This document shows positions 52,966 through 61,534 of a DNA stretch of 64,000 bases, one piece after another. The first letter of the stretch is position 1. Each line of letters opens with the position of its first letter. A model generated the notes under the pieces. The model saw only the letters and a list, made by a program, of their open reading frames with translations, was not told where the DNA came from and made no database searches. The DNA lies in NCBI RefSeq assembly GCF_029223525.1, contig NZ_JARHTQ010000009.1:124001-188000 (forward strand), in the 5' to 3' direction. The DNA comes from Streptantibioticus ferralitis. GTDB lineage: Bacteria > Actinomycetota > Actinomycetes > Streptomycetales > Streptomycetaceae. Both the position numbers and the translations under genes were made by a program.

Positions 52966-53763
52966 GTGAGTGGGCTGTGCGCGATCCACCAGCCCAACTT
53001 GTTCCCGCGACTGACCACGCTGGCCAAGCTGTTCGCGGCGGACTACTGGATCGTCCTCGACGACGTGCAGTTCTCCCGCCGCGACTACCAGCACCGCATT
53101 CGCCTGACGGCCTCGAACGATCCGCAGTGGCGCCAGTGGCTCACCATCCCCACCCACTTGCCCCGAGGCCGTGCCACGGCCATACACGAGGCTCTGATCG
53201 TGGACCCGATCCGTTCGCGGCGACGTGTGGCCCAGATGCTGCGGTACTACTACCGCGCAAGCCGACACTGGGCGATTCTGAGCCGGGCACTTGAACCGTT
53301 CCTCGACTTGTTCACCACGACGGACAAGACCGCTGACATCTCAGAGGCGTCCACCCGGATTCTTCTGGAACTGCTCGGCTGGCATGGGCGGATTCTCCGC
53401 AGCAGTCAGCTCTCCGCCCGGTCGGGGCGGTCGCAGCGGCTCGCCGATCTGGCAGTAGCCACTGGCGCCTGCGGCTACCTCTGCGGGACGGGCGGCATGA
53501 GGTACCTGGAGGCGAACGTGTTCACGGCTCTCGGCATCGCGGTGATCCCGTTTCGCACCCCCACCACGGGCCTGTGGCATGCCGGACGCGAAATCAGCGC
53601 CATCCGGTCCTTGATGACCTGCGGCGTACGGGTCCTTGCCGATGAGCTACGGGACGTCGTCGCGAACCAAGAGGTCACGCAGCCGCTACGCGAAACAGCC
53701 TTGAGAGACCGCCTACCTAGTGGCAGACGGCCTCTCGGAACGAGCGCTTTCAGCGGCTATTAG
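52966..53763 (+). CDS. WbqC-like family protein
   Basis: A 265-residue protein of the WbqC family. The hallmark N-terminus is CAIHQPNLFPRLTTLAKLFA followed by DYWIVLDDVQFSRRDYQHR. GACGYLCGTGGMRYLE and GIAVIPFRTP are also visible. WbqC-like proteins occur in O-antigen and sugar clusters and are thought to act on nucleotide or aminoacyl substrates; the function is not settled. The start is GTG at 52966, 10 bases after the YdcF stop. The last 14 bases overlap the convergent relaxase relic. Confidence 0.85.
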   Translation: MSGLCAIHQPNLFPRLTTLAKLFAADYWIVLDDVQFSRRDYQHRIRLTASNDPQWRQWLTIPTHLPRGRATAIHEALIVDPIRSRRRVAQMLRYYYRASRHWAILSRALEPFLDLFTTTDKTADISEASTRILLELLGWHGRILRSSQLSARSGRSQRLADLAVATGACGYLCGTGGMRYLEANVFTALGIAVIPFRTPTTGLWHAGREISAIRSLMTCGVRVLADELRDVVANQEVTQPLRETALRDRLPSGRRPLGTSAFSGY

Positions 53764-55160
53764 TTCGCCTGGCGACCTCAACGTGCGGAGGCAGCTCGGT
53801 CATCGCGGTGGAGGAGGGGCGGTACGCAGTTCCTCCAAGGCTCCTGCTCCGTGCCGTGGCCGCCGATGCCCGCTTGTTGGGCATGGCGCTGATACGCCAG
53901 TTCAGCACTTCCGCGAGCGAGTGCGCGGTGTCCAGTTCGCGCTGTTCTGCCGCCTCGGCGAGGACTTCGCCAACGCGGTGTCCACTGCTCTCGGCCCTGG
54001 CCAGCGTGGTCGTCAAGGCAGGCCAGGCGGGATCGGCAAGGATGCGGTCGGCCTGCTCGGGCACCGCCCGGCGTAGGTCTGCCTCGAACCGTCGAGCCAC
54101 CTCGGCCCGCGGAGCGCGCTGTGCGAGGTCAGCGAGAACCGGCGCGGCGGCCTGGCGATAGCCGCTACTCAAGTGTTCGGCGGCACGTCGGGCTGCGGCT
54201 GCCTGCTGCTGGTGGCCTCGCTTCTCGTGCCAGCGTGCGGCGGCGATGGCCAGGAGGACGGCGCTCGACAGCAGCGCGATGAATGCCGCTCCGTCCTGCC
54301 CCGGTCCGATGGCGGTGCACAGTTCCCTGGCGGCACCGCGCAAGGCGGCGGCTTGCTGGTGGTCGGCGCGGATGGCGGAACGATTGGCGCGGTTGAACGC
54401 TGCTGCTGCCGCTCGTAGTTCAGCCCTGTTGCCGGGGGGACCGGTCTTGGCGGTGTTGTGAAGGAGTTCCGCGAAGGCGGCGAGTTGGGCCTGGGCTGCC
54501 GCGTCGTCGCCGCTGTCGAGAACGGCGGATGCCTGCCGCAGTGCGGTCTCGGCTTGGTGCCATGGGCTGACCGGGCGTATGCCTGCGGCCGGAACGTCGT
54601 CGCTCTTCTGCGCGTCGAGGCGTTCGCGGATGCGGTGGATGGACAGGTCGGAGGCGAGCTTGGAACCGCCAAGCCAGATCGACTCTCCCTGCGCATTGGT
54701 GTCGCCGGGGGCTGCGAGGCTGTAGCCGATGACGTCGCCGGTCTCCGGGTCGATGCGCTTTTTGGCCTGGATGCCAAGGGAGTCGAGGACGGAGAAGAAC
54801 TCCTCCTCGGTTCGTACGACGGCCAGGACCGCGTATGCCTCGTCGCGCAGCCACTCGCGCGAGGTGACGCTCTTGCCTCGGCGCTGGGCCTTGGCCTGCT
54901 CTGCGCTGGTCAGGGTCTTCGGTGCGGTCAGGTCGCCGGACTTCGATCGCCGCAGGCCGAACTCCTCTTCGATCTTCCGGCACTCCTTCTGCGCCCGCCA
55001 TCCATCCCGGTTCGTGCGGGGGCGGCGCCCGTCGGCGCGGACGGTGGTCGCAACGATGTGGATGTGGTCGTCCGCGTGCCGCACGGCGATCCATCGGCAC
55101 GCCTGGTCGTCCCCGTCAGGGGCAATGCCCGTGGCGGCAACGACGCGGCGAGCGAGCCTC
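53750..55160 (-). pseudogene. Relaxase/mobilisation nuclease, N-terminus lost
   Basis: From about 55158 the minus strand encodes a relaxase: RRVVAATGIAPDGDDQACRW, IAVRHADDHIHIVATTVRAD (histidine metal motif HADDHIH), then CRKIEEEFGLRR and an Ala-rich helical C-terminal region to 53750. The N-terminal part with the catalytic tyrosine is missing. The open frame continues into unrelated DNA and has an ATG at 55297, but that segment reads as the reverse of another gene's end. The protein cannot nick DNA. It shows that element X was once mobilisable. Confidence 0.78.
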
Positions 55161-55262
55161 TTCCTGGTCACCTGGCTGTTCGCCCTCCTGTACTGGCGCA
55201 TCGCCCGCATCGAGGAGAAGTGGTCCGCGAACATGCGCCCCACCAACGCCTCTGGCGACTGA
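55158..55262 (+). pseudogene. C-terminal fragment of a membrane protein
   Basis: The plus strand from about 55158 reads LFLVTWLFALLYWRIARIEE followed by KWSANMRPTNASGD and a stop. A hydrophobic helix with a charged tail is typical of a membrane protein end. It abuts the relaxase break point exactly, so a rearrangement joined the two. The parent family is not recognised. Confidence 0.45.
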
Positions 55263-55344
55263 CCCGGATCCGGCCCTGTCCAGCGCGACGCCGACACGCG
55301 CTGGGCAGGGCCTTCGTCATTTGCGCGTCACCGCACTCCCTCTT

Positions 55345-55378
55345 ATTGCAAACTAATTGCAGATAAGGAGATATTGCA
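55345..55378. promoter_or_regulatory. ATTGCA repeats: MarR-like operator candidate
   Basis: ATTGCA occurs three times (55345-55350, 55356-55361, 55373-55378), and TGCAA/TTGCA form an inverted repeat with a five-base spacer at 55347-55361. Sites of this TTGCAA-type are typical of MarR-family operators in actinobacteria. The AAGGAG Shine-Dalgarno of the next ORF lies within this block, so binding would directly block its expression. Confidence 0.55.
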
Positions 55379-55379
55379 T

Positions 55380-55541
55380 GTGAGTCGTGAACGAAGGGAA
55401 GCCGGTATGGCGATTTCACCCGTGGCGGTGGGGAGCGATCCGCCCCGCGATGGGGCTGGCGCGGGAAGCATGCGAGTCGGCGTCCTGCCCATGCACGCGG
55501 TTCCCCTTACGCCGATCGCCGAGACAGCCAGGGCCGCGTAA
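55380..55541 (+). CDS. Small 53-residue protein upstream of an acetyltransferase gene
   Basis: A short ORF from GTG 55380 to TAA 55541. It has AAGGAG nine bases upstream and overlaps the next start (TAATG). The protein begins VSRERREAGMAISPVAVGSD and ends VGVLPMHAVPLTPIAETARA followed by A. It has no signal peptide, no cysteines and no known domain. The start signal and coupling support real translation. It could be a leader, a regulator or a modified peptide; nothing decides between these. Confidence 0.6.
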   Translation: MSRERREAGMAISPVAVGSDPPRDGAGAGSMRVGVLPMHAVPLTPIAETARAA

Positions 55542-56112
55542 TGTCCGCGCGGATACGACTGGCTACCGGAGCCGAGACCGTGACCATGGCGCCCGCGCTG
55601 CGGCTGGTCTACCGGCAGGCGTTCTCGGCACCACCTGGCAAGAGGACCCCGCCGGGGATGCCCTGTTCGCCGGACGGCTGAACCATGACGTTCGTCGGCC
55701 CGGTTTCACTGCGGCGGTCGCCCTGGAACACGACCGGCTGGTGGGCTTCGCCACCGCATGGACCACCACGGCCCCGCTGCCCGCCGAGCGCTGCTACCCG
55801 CAGGTGTCCGCCGCGCTAGGTCCCGAACGCGTGACGTCCTGGCTACACGGCGCCCGAGAAGTCGATGAACTCGCCGTCCTACCCACACTGCACGGCCGGG
55901 GCATCGGCCCTGCGCTACTCGACGCGGTGACTCACGACGCGCCCGACGGCCGGTGCTGGCTGCTGACCTCTGTCCGCGCCACGCGCGTACTGGAGCTGTA
56001 CCAGCGCCTTGGCTGGACACAGGCCACCCACCCCGCCCCCGCCGGAAGAGGCATCGCAGTCTTCCTCGGCCCAGCCCACCCCAACCGCGACACCGCGCCC
56101 CAACCCCTCTAA
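55541..56112 (+). pseudogene. GNAT acetyltransferase with a one-base frameshift
   Basis: The N-terminal part (MSARIRLATGAETVTMAPAL and LRLVYRQAFSAP) is read from ATG 55541. Near 55631-55636 the frame must shift by one base to continue as WQEDPAGDALFAGRLNHDVR. The acetyl-CoA-binding part VDELAVLPTLHGRGIGPALL of the GNAT fold is in this second frame, which ends at 56112. One missing C in ACCACCTGG would explain the break. It may be a pseudogene or a sequencing error. It is coupled to the small ORF before it. Confidence 0.78.
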
Positions 56113-56308
56113 GTAGCGGTCCGATGGGTCGTGAACCCTGCGCTCCACTTGCGCGATGAGGGCCAGCCATTGACCCGTCGCACGAGCCTCGAACCTGCCG
56201 TCGGCGCCTACGGTGGGCGCGCCGTGACGGACGGCACAGCTCAACGAGCGCGGCACGGAGCATCAGTTCGCCCGTCTTCGGACCGCTGGGCAGCGGCTCA
56301 CGGCCAAC

Positions 56309-56327
56309 TGAGACCAAAACTGAGACC
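56309..56327. repeat. Paired TGAGACC heptamers: probable integrase arm site of element X (right)
   Basis: TGAGACC at 56309-56315 and 56321-56327, 12 bases apart, ending 63 bases before core 2. Same motif and pitch as at 47272-47290. Confidence 0.7.
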
Positions 56328-56337
56328 AGACAACGTC

Positions 56338-56370
56338 GAAGCCCCTGACCGGATCCCGGTCAGGGGCTTC
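56338..56370. terminator. Hairpin terminator at the end of element X
   Basis: A 15-bp perfect stem (56338-56352 with 56356-56370) closes a three-base loop. It stands where the tRNA-Ser terminator would be relative to the core at 56390, and also ends the acetyltransferase transcript. Confidence 0.85.
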
Positions 56371-56389
56371 GTTTCCGCTGCTCAGCGGT

Positions 56390-56452
56390 GGCGGAGGATA
56401 CGAGATTCGAACTCGTGAGGGGTTGCCCCCAACACGCTTTCCAACTGTTCGT
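56390..56452 (-). other. Attachment core 2: 3' half of tRNA-Ser(GGA)
   Basis: Perfect 63-base match to 47122-47184. Beyond it the two copies continue with only loose similarity (GCGG.TGTTCGG against CCGG.GGTTCGG). The 5' half of the tRNA is not next to this copy either, so the intact gene is probably further to the right, outside the window. Confidence 0.88.
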
Positions 56453-56540
56453 GCGGCTGTTCGGCGGGGTCCGTCAGCGTACTGACCTGCGGCTGAGTGG
56501 GCTCAGCAGGGCGCGCCGAACGGGCCGGAACGACGCTGAA

Positions 56541-56559
56541 TGCAACCCGAACTGCAACC
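56541..56559. repeat. Paired GCAACC heptamers: probable integrase arm site of element Y (left)
   Basis: TGCAACC at 56541-56547 and 56553-56559, 12 bases apart, starting 89 bases right of core 2. Same motif and pitch as at 44989-45007, while the distance matches the TGAGACC pair at core 1. Confidence 0.68.
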
Positions 56560-56682
56560 CTCCGGGCACCCGCTTGTCTCGAACGCTGTTGAGGTCATGG
56601 GAAACAGTCAATCAACCCCTACAAGTCGATGGGGTCCTGGCAGTGAGTGGGCGGAGTCAACCGATGTGGGTGCCCCATGGGT

Positions 56683-57304
56683 TCAGCTTGGAAACGATCG
56701 ACCGTGGTTTCCGGGGGCGTATCGGCTCCATGTCCCGCCGGTCTCGTTGAGGAGGCGGGCGGGGGTCTTGTCGTGGTGACCGAGTGCGTCCGCGACGACG
56801 GGGGCGGGCAGTTCGAGGAGTTGCTGTCGGATGGCGGCGCCGCGGGCGGCGGCCGGGACGCCGACCTCGCCCAAGAGTGCGGACAGGTGATCGGGGCGAG
56901 CGGTTGGCCCGCCCGGTGACCAGGGAAGAGCCAGCGGGATGCTGGTTGGTGGCGGTGTTCATGTTGTCGCGGTTCGCGATGTGTTCCAGCAGCAGAGCAG
57001 CGACTGGTGCGGGGACGGGCGATGCTGGCTCGCCGAGTCGTAGCAGCACTGTGTAGCCGTCGTGGATCACGTCGTCGACGGTGAGCCGGACGATCCGGGT
57101 CAAAGGCTGCGCGTAAAGGAGCACGGTGACCCCGGCGACATAGAGGCGCATCGATATCTCCATATCGGTCAGCAGCCGACCGAGGGTGTCCAGGCGCTCG
57201 TCCTCGCTCAGTGCGGCTCTCCGGGAGGTCTTCATCGTAGGGATGGAGAGGTTCCGTCGGCAGTGGCGGCTCTGCATGGCCCACCTCATGGACACCGTCG
57301 ACAA
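56683..57304 (-). pseudogene. Tyrosine recombinase-like gene, frameshifted
   Basis: On the minus strand one frame gives ERLDTLGRLLTDMEISMRLY, VAGVTVLLYAQPLTRIVRLT and VDDVIHDGYTVLLRLGEPAS; a second frame continues ASRWLFPGHRAGQPLAP; a third gives RQQLLELPAPVVADALGHHD and GGTWSRYAPGNH, whose Tyr is in the nucleophile position. Together they make a streptomycete site-specific recombinase-like C-terminal half split by at least two frameshifts. The N-terminal half is missing. It lies next to attachment core 2 and is a plausible old integrase of element Y. Confidence 0.68.
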
Positions 57305-57313
57305 GAGATACCT

Positions 57314-59155
57314 CTACATCTGCCTGGCCAACCAGTGCCAGATCGTGTGGTCCCCGACATCCGTTATGGCCAGGGTTACCGCCGTCAAGAGAAGTGTCGC
57401 GCCTGCCACCCACAAAGCCAGGCGGCTCACGCGGAATGCGTCCACCGACGCCCCCAGCGCGGAGACCGCGGTGAGAACCTCCCGGTAGTCCCGGTCAGCG
57501 TCCGACAAATCGGAGGCCATCCTCGTCTGCGCTTCGGCGAGCACCTTGTTGTAGTCCAGCGGCTCCTGCTTCGTTTGAACCCACGGTGCGTTCCCCATGG
57601 TGAACATGGCCTCGTCCGGCCACAGTCCATACTCATTGGTGCTCTTGACGTCCCGAGCGAGAGCGTTGATGTCCAGGCTAAACGTGATCAGGCCCTCCTG
57701 GAGCTCCTTTGCATACTTTCCCTTGAGCTGCCTGTGCTGGCGCCTAGCACTGTCCCGTAGCTTGGCGTAGGAGCGTTCAAGTTCGCCAAGGAACTCCGTG
57801 AGGGCGATCTTGACGAAGAAGCTGCGAATGACATCACTGACGTAGCTGGAGACCGCCCAGGGCTTGTCGCTGCCACGATGACGGACCATCGACTCGGGAA
57901 TGTCCGCAAGGGAGCCGACAAGCCCCCAGCTGGGCGCTTCTCCCATGGACCGGCAAAGATCCGGCTCCGTCCTTTGCAGCACGAACCCGGGCAGGGAGTC
58001 GCTGGTCAGCCAGATGAACTCCTGGGTGAGGCCCAGCGCTCGCAGACTGGCAGACCATTCGCCGCTGGGCGGTTGGTCATCCTGCGGGTGGTAGGTCTGA
58101 AACAGGAGCAAGTCGAAGGCGGAATGGCGTCGGTCCTTCGAGGCGAAGCTGCCGGGCAACTTCTCGGCCATCCAGTCGCGTGCGGCATCATGGAGTGCTC
58201 GTCTAGTTTCTTGGGTTCGACGCATCGTCACCCAAGCGCTGTCCTCGGCCAGTGGCCTCATGCCGCGCCTCTTCACCAGTTCGGGGCCATGCTGGGTCCT
58301 CCAGACCTGGTCGAGGTGGTCCGATGCCTCGTCGGATACGAAGAACTCGGCGACGACGGCCGTTGTCCCGGACCCGATCTGATGGCCGTACAGGCAGACG
58401 GCTTCAAAGGAGGGATGGAGACTTCCCTCCCCGAAATCCGGAAAGAAAAAACTGGACTTGATCTGCTTCAAGCCTCCGATGCGCCACCACGACCGGCCCA
58501 CGTGGCTGCGTGACCGATCGAGCCGTTTCCTGTTCTCCTGGTCGCGTTCCGCCCGGTCCCAAGAGTTCCGTTCCAAGTAGCGGCGCAGGTTCTCATGCTC
58601 ACTCGGGGGAAAGAACTCGACTACCCATAGGCGCGGTACGTTAATGCGCTCGCCGTCAGAGACCTCTATGGTGTTCCATGGGCGCCGTCGGCCTGTCAGA
58701 TGGCGTCGGTGCTCCTGGTAGGGCAGTAGGTAGTTGATCCCCTTGACGACAGTCTGCTGACCACGCCGGGGAAGCCTCTGCCAGACGGAAGGATGCCGGG
58801 GAAGCCAATCAAGGGTGCTGTACAGGCGGTCGAACCACTCTTTGCCGACGCCGTCGCCGTCGCCGTCGCCGTCCGCGGAGAGTATCGCGGGCTCGGAGGC
58901 TCCTGTCTTGGGCGTCTCGAGAAGCTGCGGAGCTGTATCCGGGGTGGGTTCCTCCGCGCATGGCTCCTCGCTCGGCGCAGACGTCATTTCATCATCAGGC
59001 TGCTCATTGCGGTCCAAGGTGGCCCTCCGTCCACGCTGTGAAGCCCAACCTAGTACTACAGTCGGTGGTCTCACTTTGATCGAGCGCAGACTGCGCAGGG
59101 ACGTGGCCACCCGACGCGCAGGCTCCACGTACATCGGGTCGGGCTCGAAGGACAT
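57314..59155 (-). CDS. Unknown 613-residue protein with C-terminal membrane helix
   Basis: A large protein that I do not recognise. Residues 1-110 are polar and probably disordered, with an Asp/Gly repeat (DGDGDGDGVG). The central 350 residues are a soluble domain with WLPRHPSVWQRLPRRGQQTV, INYLLPYQEHRRHL and HQIGSGTTAVVAEFFVSDEA. A charged helical, coiled-coil-like segment (about 440-570, LGELERSYAKLRDSARRQHR) leads to one or two transmembrane stretches at the end (LALWVAGATLLLTAVTLAIT). Base composition is visibly less GC-rich than its neighbours, indicating transfer. Large unknown proteins with membrane tails in integration hotspots are often anti-phage or competition factors; that is a guess. 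The start is uncertain. Confidence 0.75.
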   Translation of the reverse strand: MSFEPDPMYVEPARRVATSLRSLRSIKVRPPTVVLGWASQRGRRATLDRNEQPDDEMTSAPSEEPCAEEPTPDTAPQLLETPKTGASEPAILSADGDGDGDGVGKEWFDRLYSTLDWLPRHPSVWQRLPRRGQQTVVKGINYLLPYQEHRRHLTGRRRPWNTIEVSDGERINVPRLWVVEFFPPSEHENLRRYLERNSWDRAERDQENRKRLDRSRSHVGRSWWRIGGLKQIKSSFFFPDFGEGSLHPSFEAVCLYGHQIGSGTTAVVAEFFVSDEASDHLDQVWRTQHGPELVKRRGMRPLAEDSAWVTMRRTQETRRALHDAARDWMAEKLPGSFASKDRRHSAFDLLLFQTYHPQDDQPPSGEWSASLRALGLTQEFIWLTSDSLPGFVLQRTEPDLCRSMGEAPSWGLVGSLADIPESMVRHRGSDKPWAVSSYVSDVIRSFFVKIALTEFLGELERSYAKLRDSARRQHRQLKGKYAKELQEGLITFSLDINALARDVKSTNEYGLWPDEAMFTMGNAPWVQTKQEPLDYNKVLAEAQTRMASDLSDADRDYREVLTAVSALGASVDAFRVSRLALWVAGATLLLTAVTLAITDVGDHTIWHWLARQM

Positions 59156-59306
59156 GACATGCGCTTGGTTACCATCGGCCTACCCCAAGTAGCCGTCGTA
59201 CCGTTGGGCGGGTTGGAAAGCGAAGGTGTGAGGCTTCGCCCGCGGACCGGCCGACGCGTACTGGCCCTGCCGTCGGCTCGCCGAGGTCCCCGAGCGATGC
59301 CGTGCT

Positions 59307-60047
59307 TCAGTACCCGAGAGCGCGTGCCGCGAGCAAGGGGATCGACGCGATCTTCTGTGCGTCCAAATGTTCCCATACCAGCCCGGAAGGCCGGTGGGGC
59401 GAGGGGCAGGTGATGACCTCCTCGGGCGTCACGATCACATCGACGCCGACATCGTGTGCGGTCGCGGGCAGCTCCTCGTCGAGGACTTGCAGTCCGTGCA
59501 CGGTGGTGACGACGACGGTGTGCTCACCGATGAGTCCGGCCTCGGTGAGGAATGCGAACTCCAGGTCGGAGTAACCGGCCCCCTTGCCGATGCGCACTCC
59601 CGACCGGTTCACGGCGACGCTGCCCAGCACCACCATGTCGACCGGCCGAAGGGCGTCCACGCCCACCTTCGGGGCGACGCTGGCGGCCACTCGGCTGGAG
59701 GCGGCCTCGGTCGGGGGGATGCTGAGCGCCGAGGGGTCGAGCAGGTAGAAGGGGTGCGGATCGGCGAGCTTGGGCACGGCCATGAATACGGTCTTGCCTT
59801 CGGACAACGCTTGAGCGCGCACTAGAAGTTGGGCCTTGTCGGGCACGGCCTTGATAACCCTGGCATGCTTCCAGGCGGGTAGCTCGCCCAGTCTGACGGC
59901 TGCCTCCTTCGATCCCTTGAAGTTCGGGATGCGGCCGTGGGCGGTGTCATCCTCGACGGCACCGCCGGCGTCCAAGGCGTCCCATACGCGCTCGCGCACC
60001 TGCTGCTTCTTGCGGTCTACGTCCGTGAACATCTGCTCTTCGCTCAT
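59307..60047 (-). CDS. 5-formyltetrahydrofolate cyclo-ligase-like protein
   Basis: A 246-residue protein of the MTHFS superfamily. Family landmarks are KKQQVRERVWDAL near the N-terminus, KAQLLVRAQALSEGKTVFMA, and a glycine-rich GVRIGKGAGYSDLEFAFLTE segment that binds nucleotide phosphate. Free-standing MTHFS converts 5-formyl-THF to 5,10-methenyl-THF; this divergent form may use another substrate. It is coupled to the XRE-TPR regulator upstream (ATGA at 60044-60047). The ordinary housekeeping MTHFS gene is expected elsewhere. Confidence 0.85.
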   Translation of the reverse strand: MSEEQMFTDVDRKKQQVRERVWDALDAGGAVEDDTAHGRIPNFKGSKEAAVRLGELPAWKHARVIKAVPDKAQLLVRAQALSEGKTVFMAVPKLADPHPFYLLDPSALSIPPTEAASSRVAASVAPKVGVDALRPVDMVVLGSVAVNRSGVRIGKGAGYSDLEFAFLTEAGLIGEHTVVVTTVHGLQVLDEELPATAHDVGVDVIVTPEEVITCPSPHRPSGLVWEHLDAQKIASIPLLAARALGY

Positions 60048-61210
60048 GCCGCCTCCATCAACGCCAACAGACGATCTTGGGCCTCCTGTACTGCGTTCTC
60101 ACTTCGCCAGGGTCGCAGTTCGCGGGCGGCGCGGAAGACGATGTTCATCCCACCACCTCCGCGCGTTCCCTGGAGTTCGTCAACGGCGTCGTTGAACACG
60201 ACGAGCGCGGCGTCGAGGTCACCTTGGCGAATCGCGGTCAGCGCGAGGTTACCCAGGACAATCGCGCGTGACTTGCGGCGCCCCTGCATCTGGGAAGCTG
60301 TCTCTTCCAAGAACCGCTGCGCCTTGCCGTAGTCGCCGAGAGACAGGTAGCAGGAGCCGGCAAGGCGACCAAAGTGTGTCGGGGTGAACAGCTCGTGGCC
60401 TGCGTCGGCCCCGTCGGACCGTTCGAGATGCTTCTCGGCCTCCAGCAGGGCGCGCTCGCAGGCACTGTGTTCGCCGAGGAAGGCATGGGCCTCGGCAGCG
60501 TGCAGCAGCGCAAGACCAGTCAGAGCATGACTCGTCTTCCGGGTGGTCTGCGCGGCTTGGAGAGCGAGTTCGAGACCCTGACGGTGGTCGTTCGCTCCGT
60601 ACAAGGCGACGTAGCAGGTGCGCAGCAGCGCATGCCCTTCGGTTGCGCGGTCTCGCAGGTGCCGTGCCACTTCTAGACTCTGCGCGTAGTAGGCGCGCGC
60701 TGTCTCATGGTCGCGCCGCTGTGACGCGTCCCACACTAACTGGCCCATGAGCGTTGCCGCGTCTGCCTGGAGAGCGCGCAGTTCGCGCTGCACACGGCCG
60801 GCCGGGGCTTCATCGGCAAGGAATGCCACTTGGTTGAGTTGCTGTGCCGCGTGGGCTAGGAGCGTCGCCGAGGGAACGGCATCATAACGGTCCGTCAGGT
60901 CGTCCATGTTGGAACGCAGTTCCGCGGCGACGATGAGATCGGCTCCCGACGGGTGCCGCAGTGCGTAGCCGACGCGCTCAGTGTGGCTGGGCCGCATCTC
61001 GGGGGCGACCGCCAGCAGCTCGTCCAACTCCTCAGCATTCACTCGAAGGAGCCGGGCCAGACGGGGCCGCAGGAACGGGATGGTCGCCGACTCGCCTGAC
61101 TCCCAGCGTCGGACCGTGGAGCGCTCAACTCCGAGAGCCTCGGCAAGGGACTCCTGTGTGAACCCCAGAGCACGGCGGCGTCGCACAAGTCCGTGCCTCT
61201 TCACCGCCAT
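60044..61210 (-). CDS. XRE-family regulator with TPR domain (element Y)
   Basis: A 388-residue regulator. The HTH is RRRRALGFTQESLAEALGVE followed by RSTVRRWESGE (residues 10-40). The rest is helical TPR-like repeats with an AHAFLGEHSACERALLEAEK type pattern. It is coupled to the MTHFS-like gene and divergent from the HATPase-led operon, so it is the likely switch for element Y's cargo. The layout parallels the XRE-TPR protein of element X (51177-52271), although the sequences are not close. Confidence 0.9.
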   Translation of the reverse strand: MAVKRHGLVRRRRALGFTQESLAEALGVERSTVRRWESGESATIPFLRPRLARLLRVNAEELDELLAVAPEMRPSHTERVGYALRHPSGADLIVAAELRSNMDDLTDRYDAVPSATLLAHAAQQLNQVAFLADEAPAGRVQRELRALQADAATLMGQLVWDASQRRDHETARAYYAQSLEVARHLRDRATEGHALLRTCYVALYGANDHRQGLELALQAAQTTRKTSHALTGLALLHAAEAHAFLGEHSACERALLEAEKHLERSDGADAGHELFTPTHFGRLAGSCYLSLGDYGKAQRFLEETASQMQGRRKSRAIVLGNLALTAIRQGDLDAALVVFNDAVDELQGTRGGGGMNIVFRAARELRPWRSENAVQEAQDRLLALMEAA

Positions 61211-61534
61211 GGGTTATCTCTCCCGCGTCGTCCTCAACTTCCATGGCACACCGGCATCCCAGGTCATGCCCCGGTGTGCCCCATCGATGCCCCACGCTTG
61301 CCCCAATTCTGCTCTGGTGCCTCCTGCCCGGGGGCGGTTCCGTGGATCTCCCAGAGCAGGCCGCACCGCGAAATGTGCAATCGCGTCTGACAGCGATCGT
61401 AAGGAGACCCGTTGCTGAGGATCTACGAAGTGGACCCGAGCGCGGGTCGACATCGCCGAGCCCCGCACCAGACATGCTCGCCCAGCACCCATCCGTCTGG
61501 CAGCGCCGCCCCGGCAGGAAGGAGACGAGGGCGC
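61211..61534. promoter_or_regulatory. Divergent promoter region of element Y's cargo
   Basis: 324 bases between two divergent operons, with no credible gene. It should carry both promoters and probably the operator of the XRE-TPR regulator. The Shine-Dalgarno GGAAGGAG of the rightward operon is at its end. Confidence 0.5.

Noticed and set aside
55161-55297. Relaxase start at 55297
   Set aside because: The first 45 or so codons have no relaxase similarity, and the opposite strand there reads as a good membrane-protein end. The frame is open by chance.
47122-56452. Two complete tRNA-Ser genes
   Set aside because: Only the anticodon loop to 3' end is present. The bases beyond do not form the 5' anticodon half-stem, D arm or acceptor strand, so they are attachment cores.
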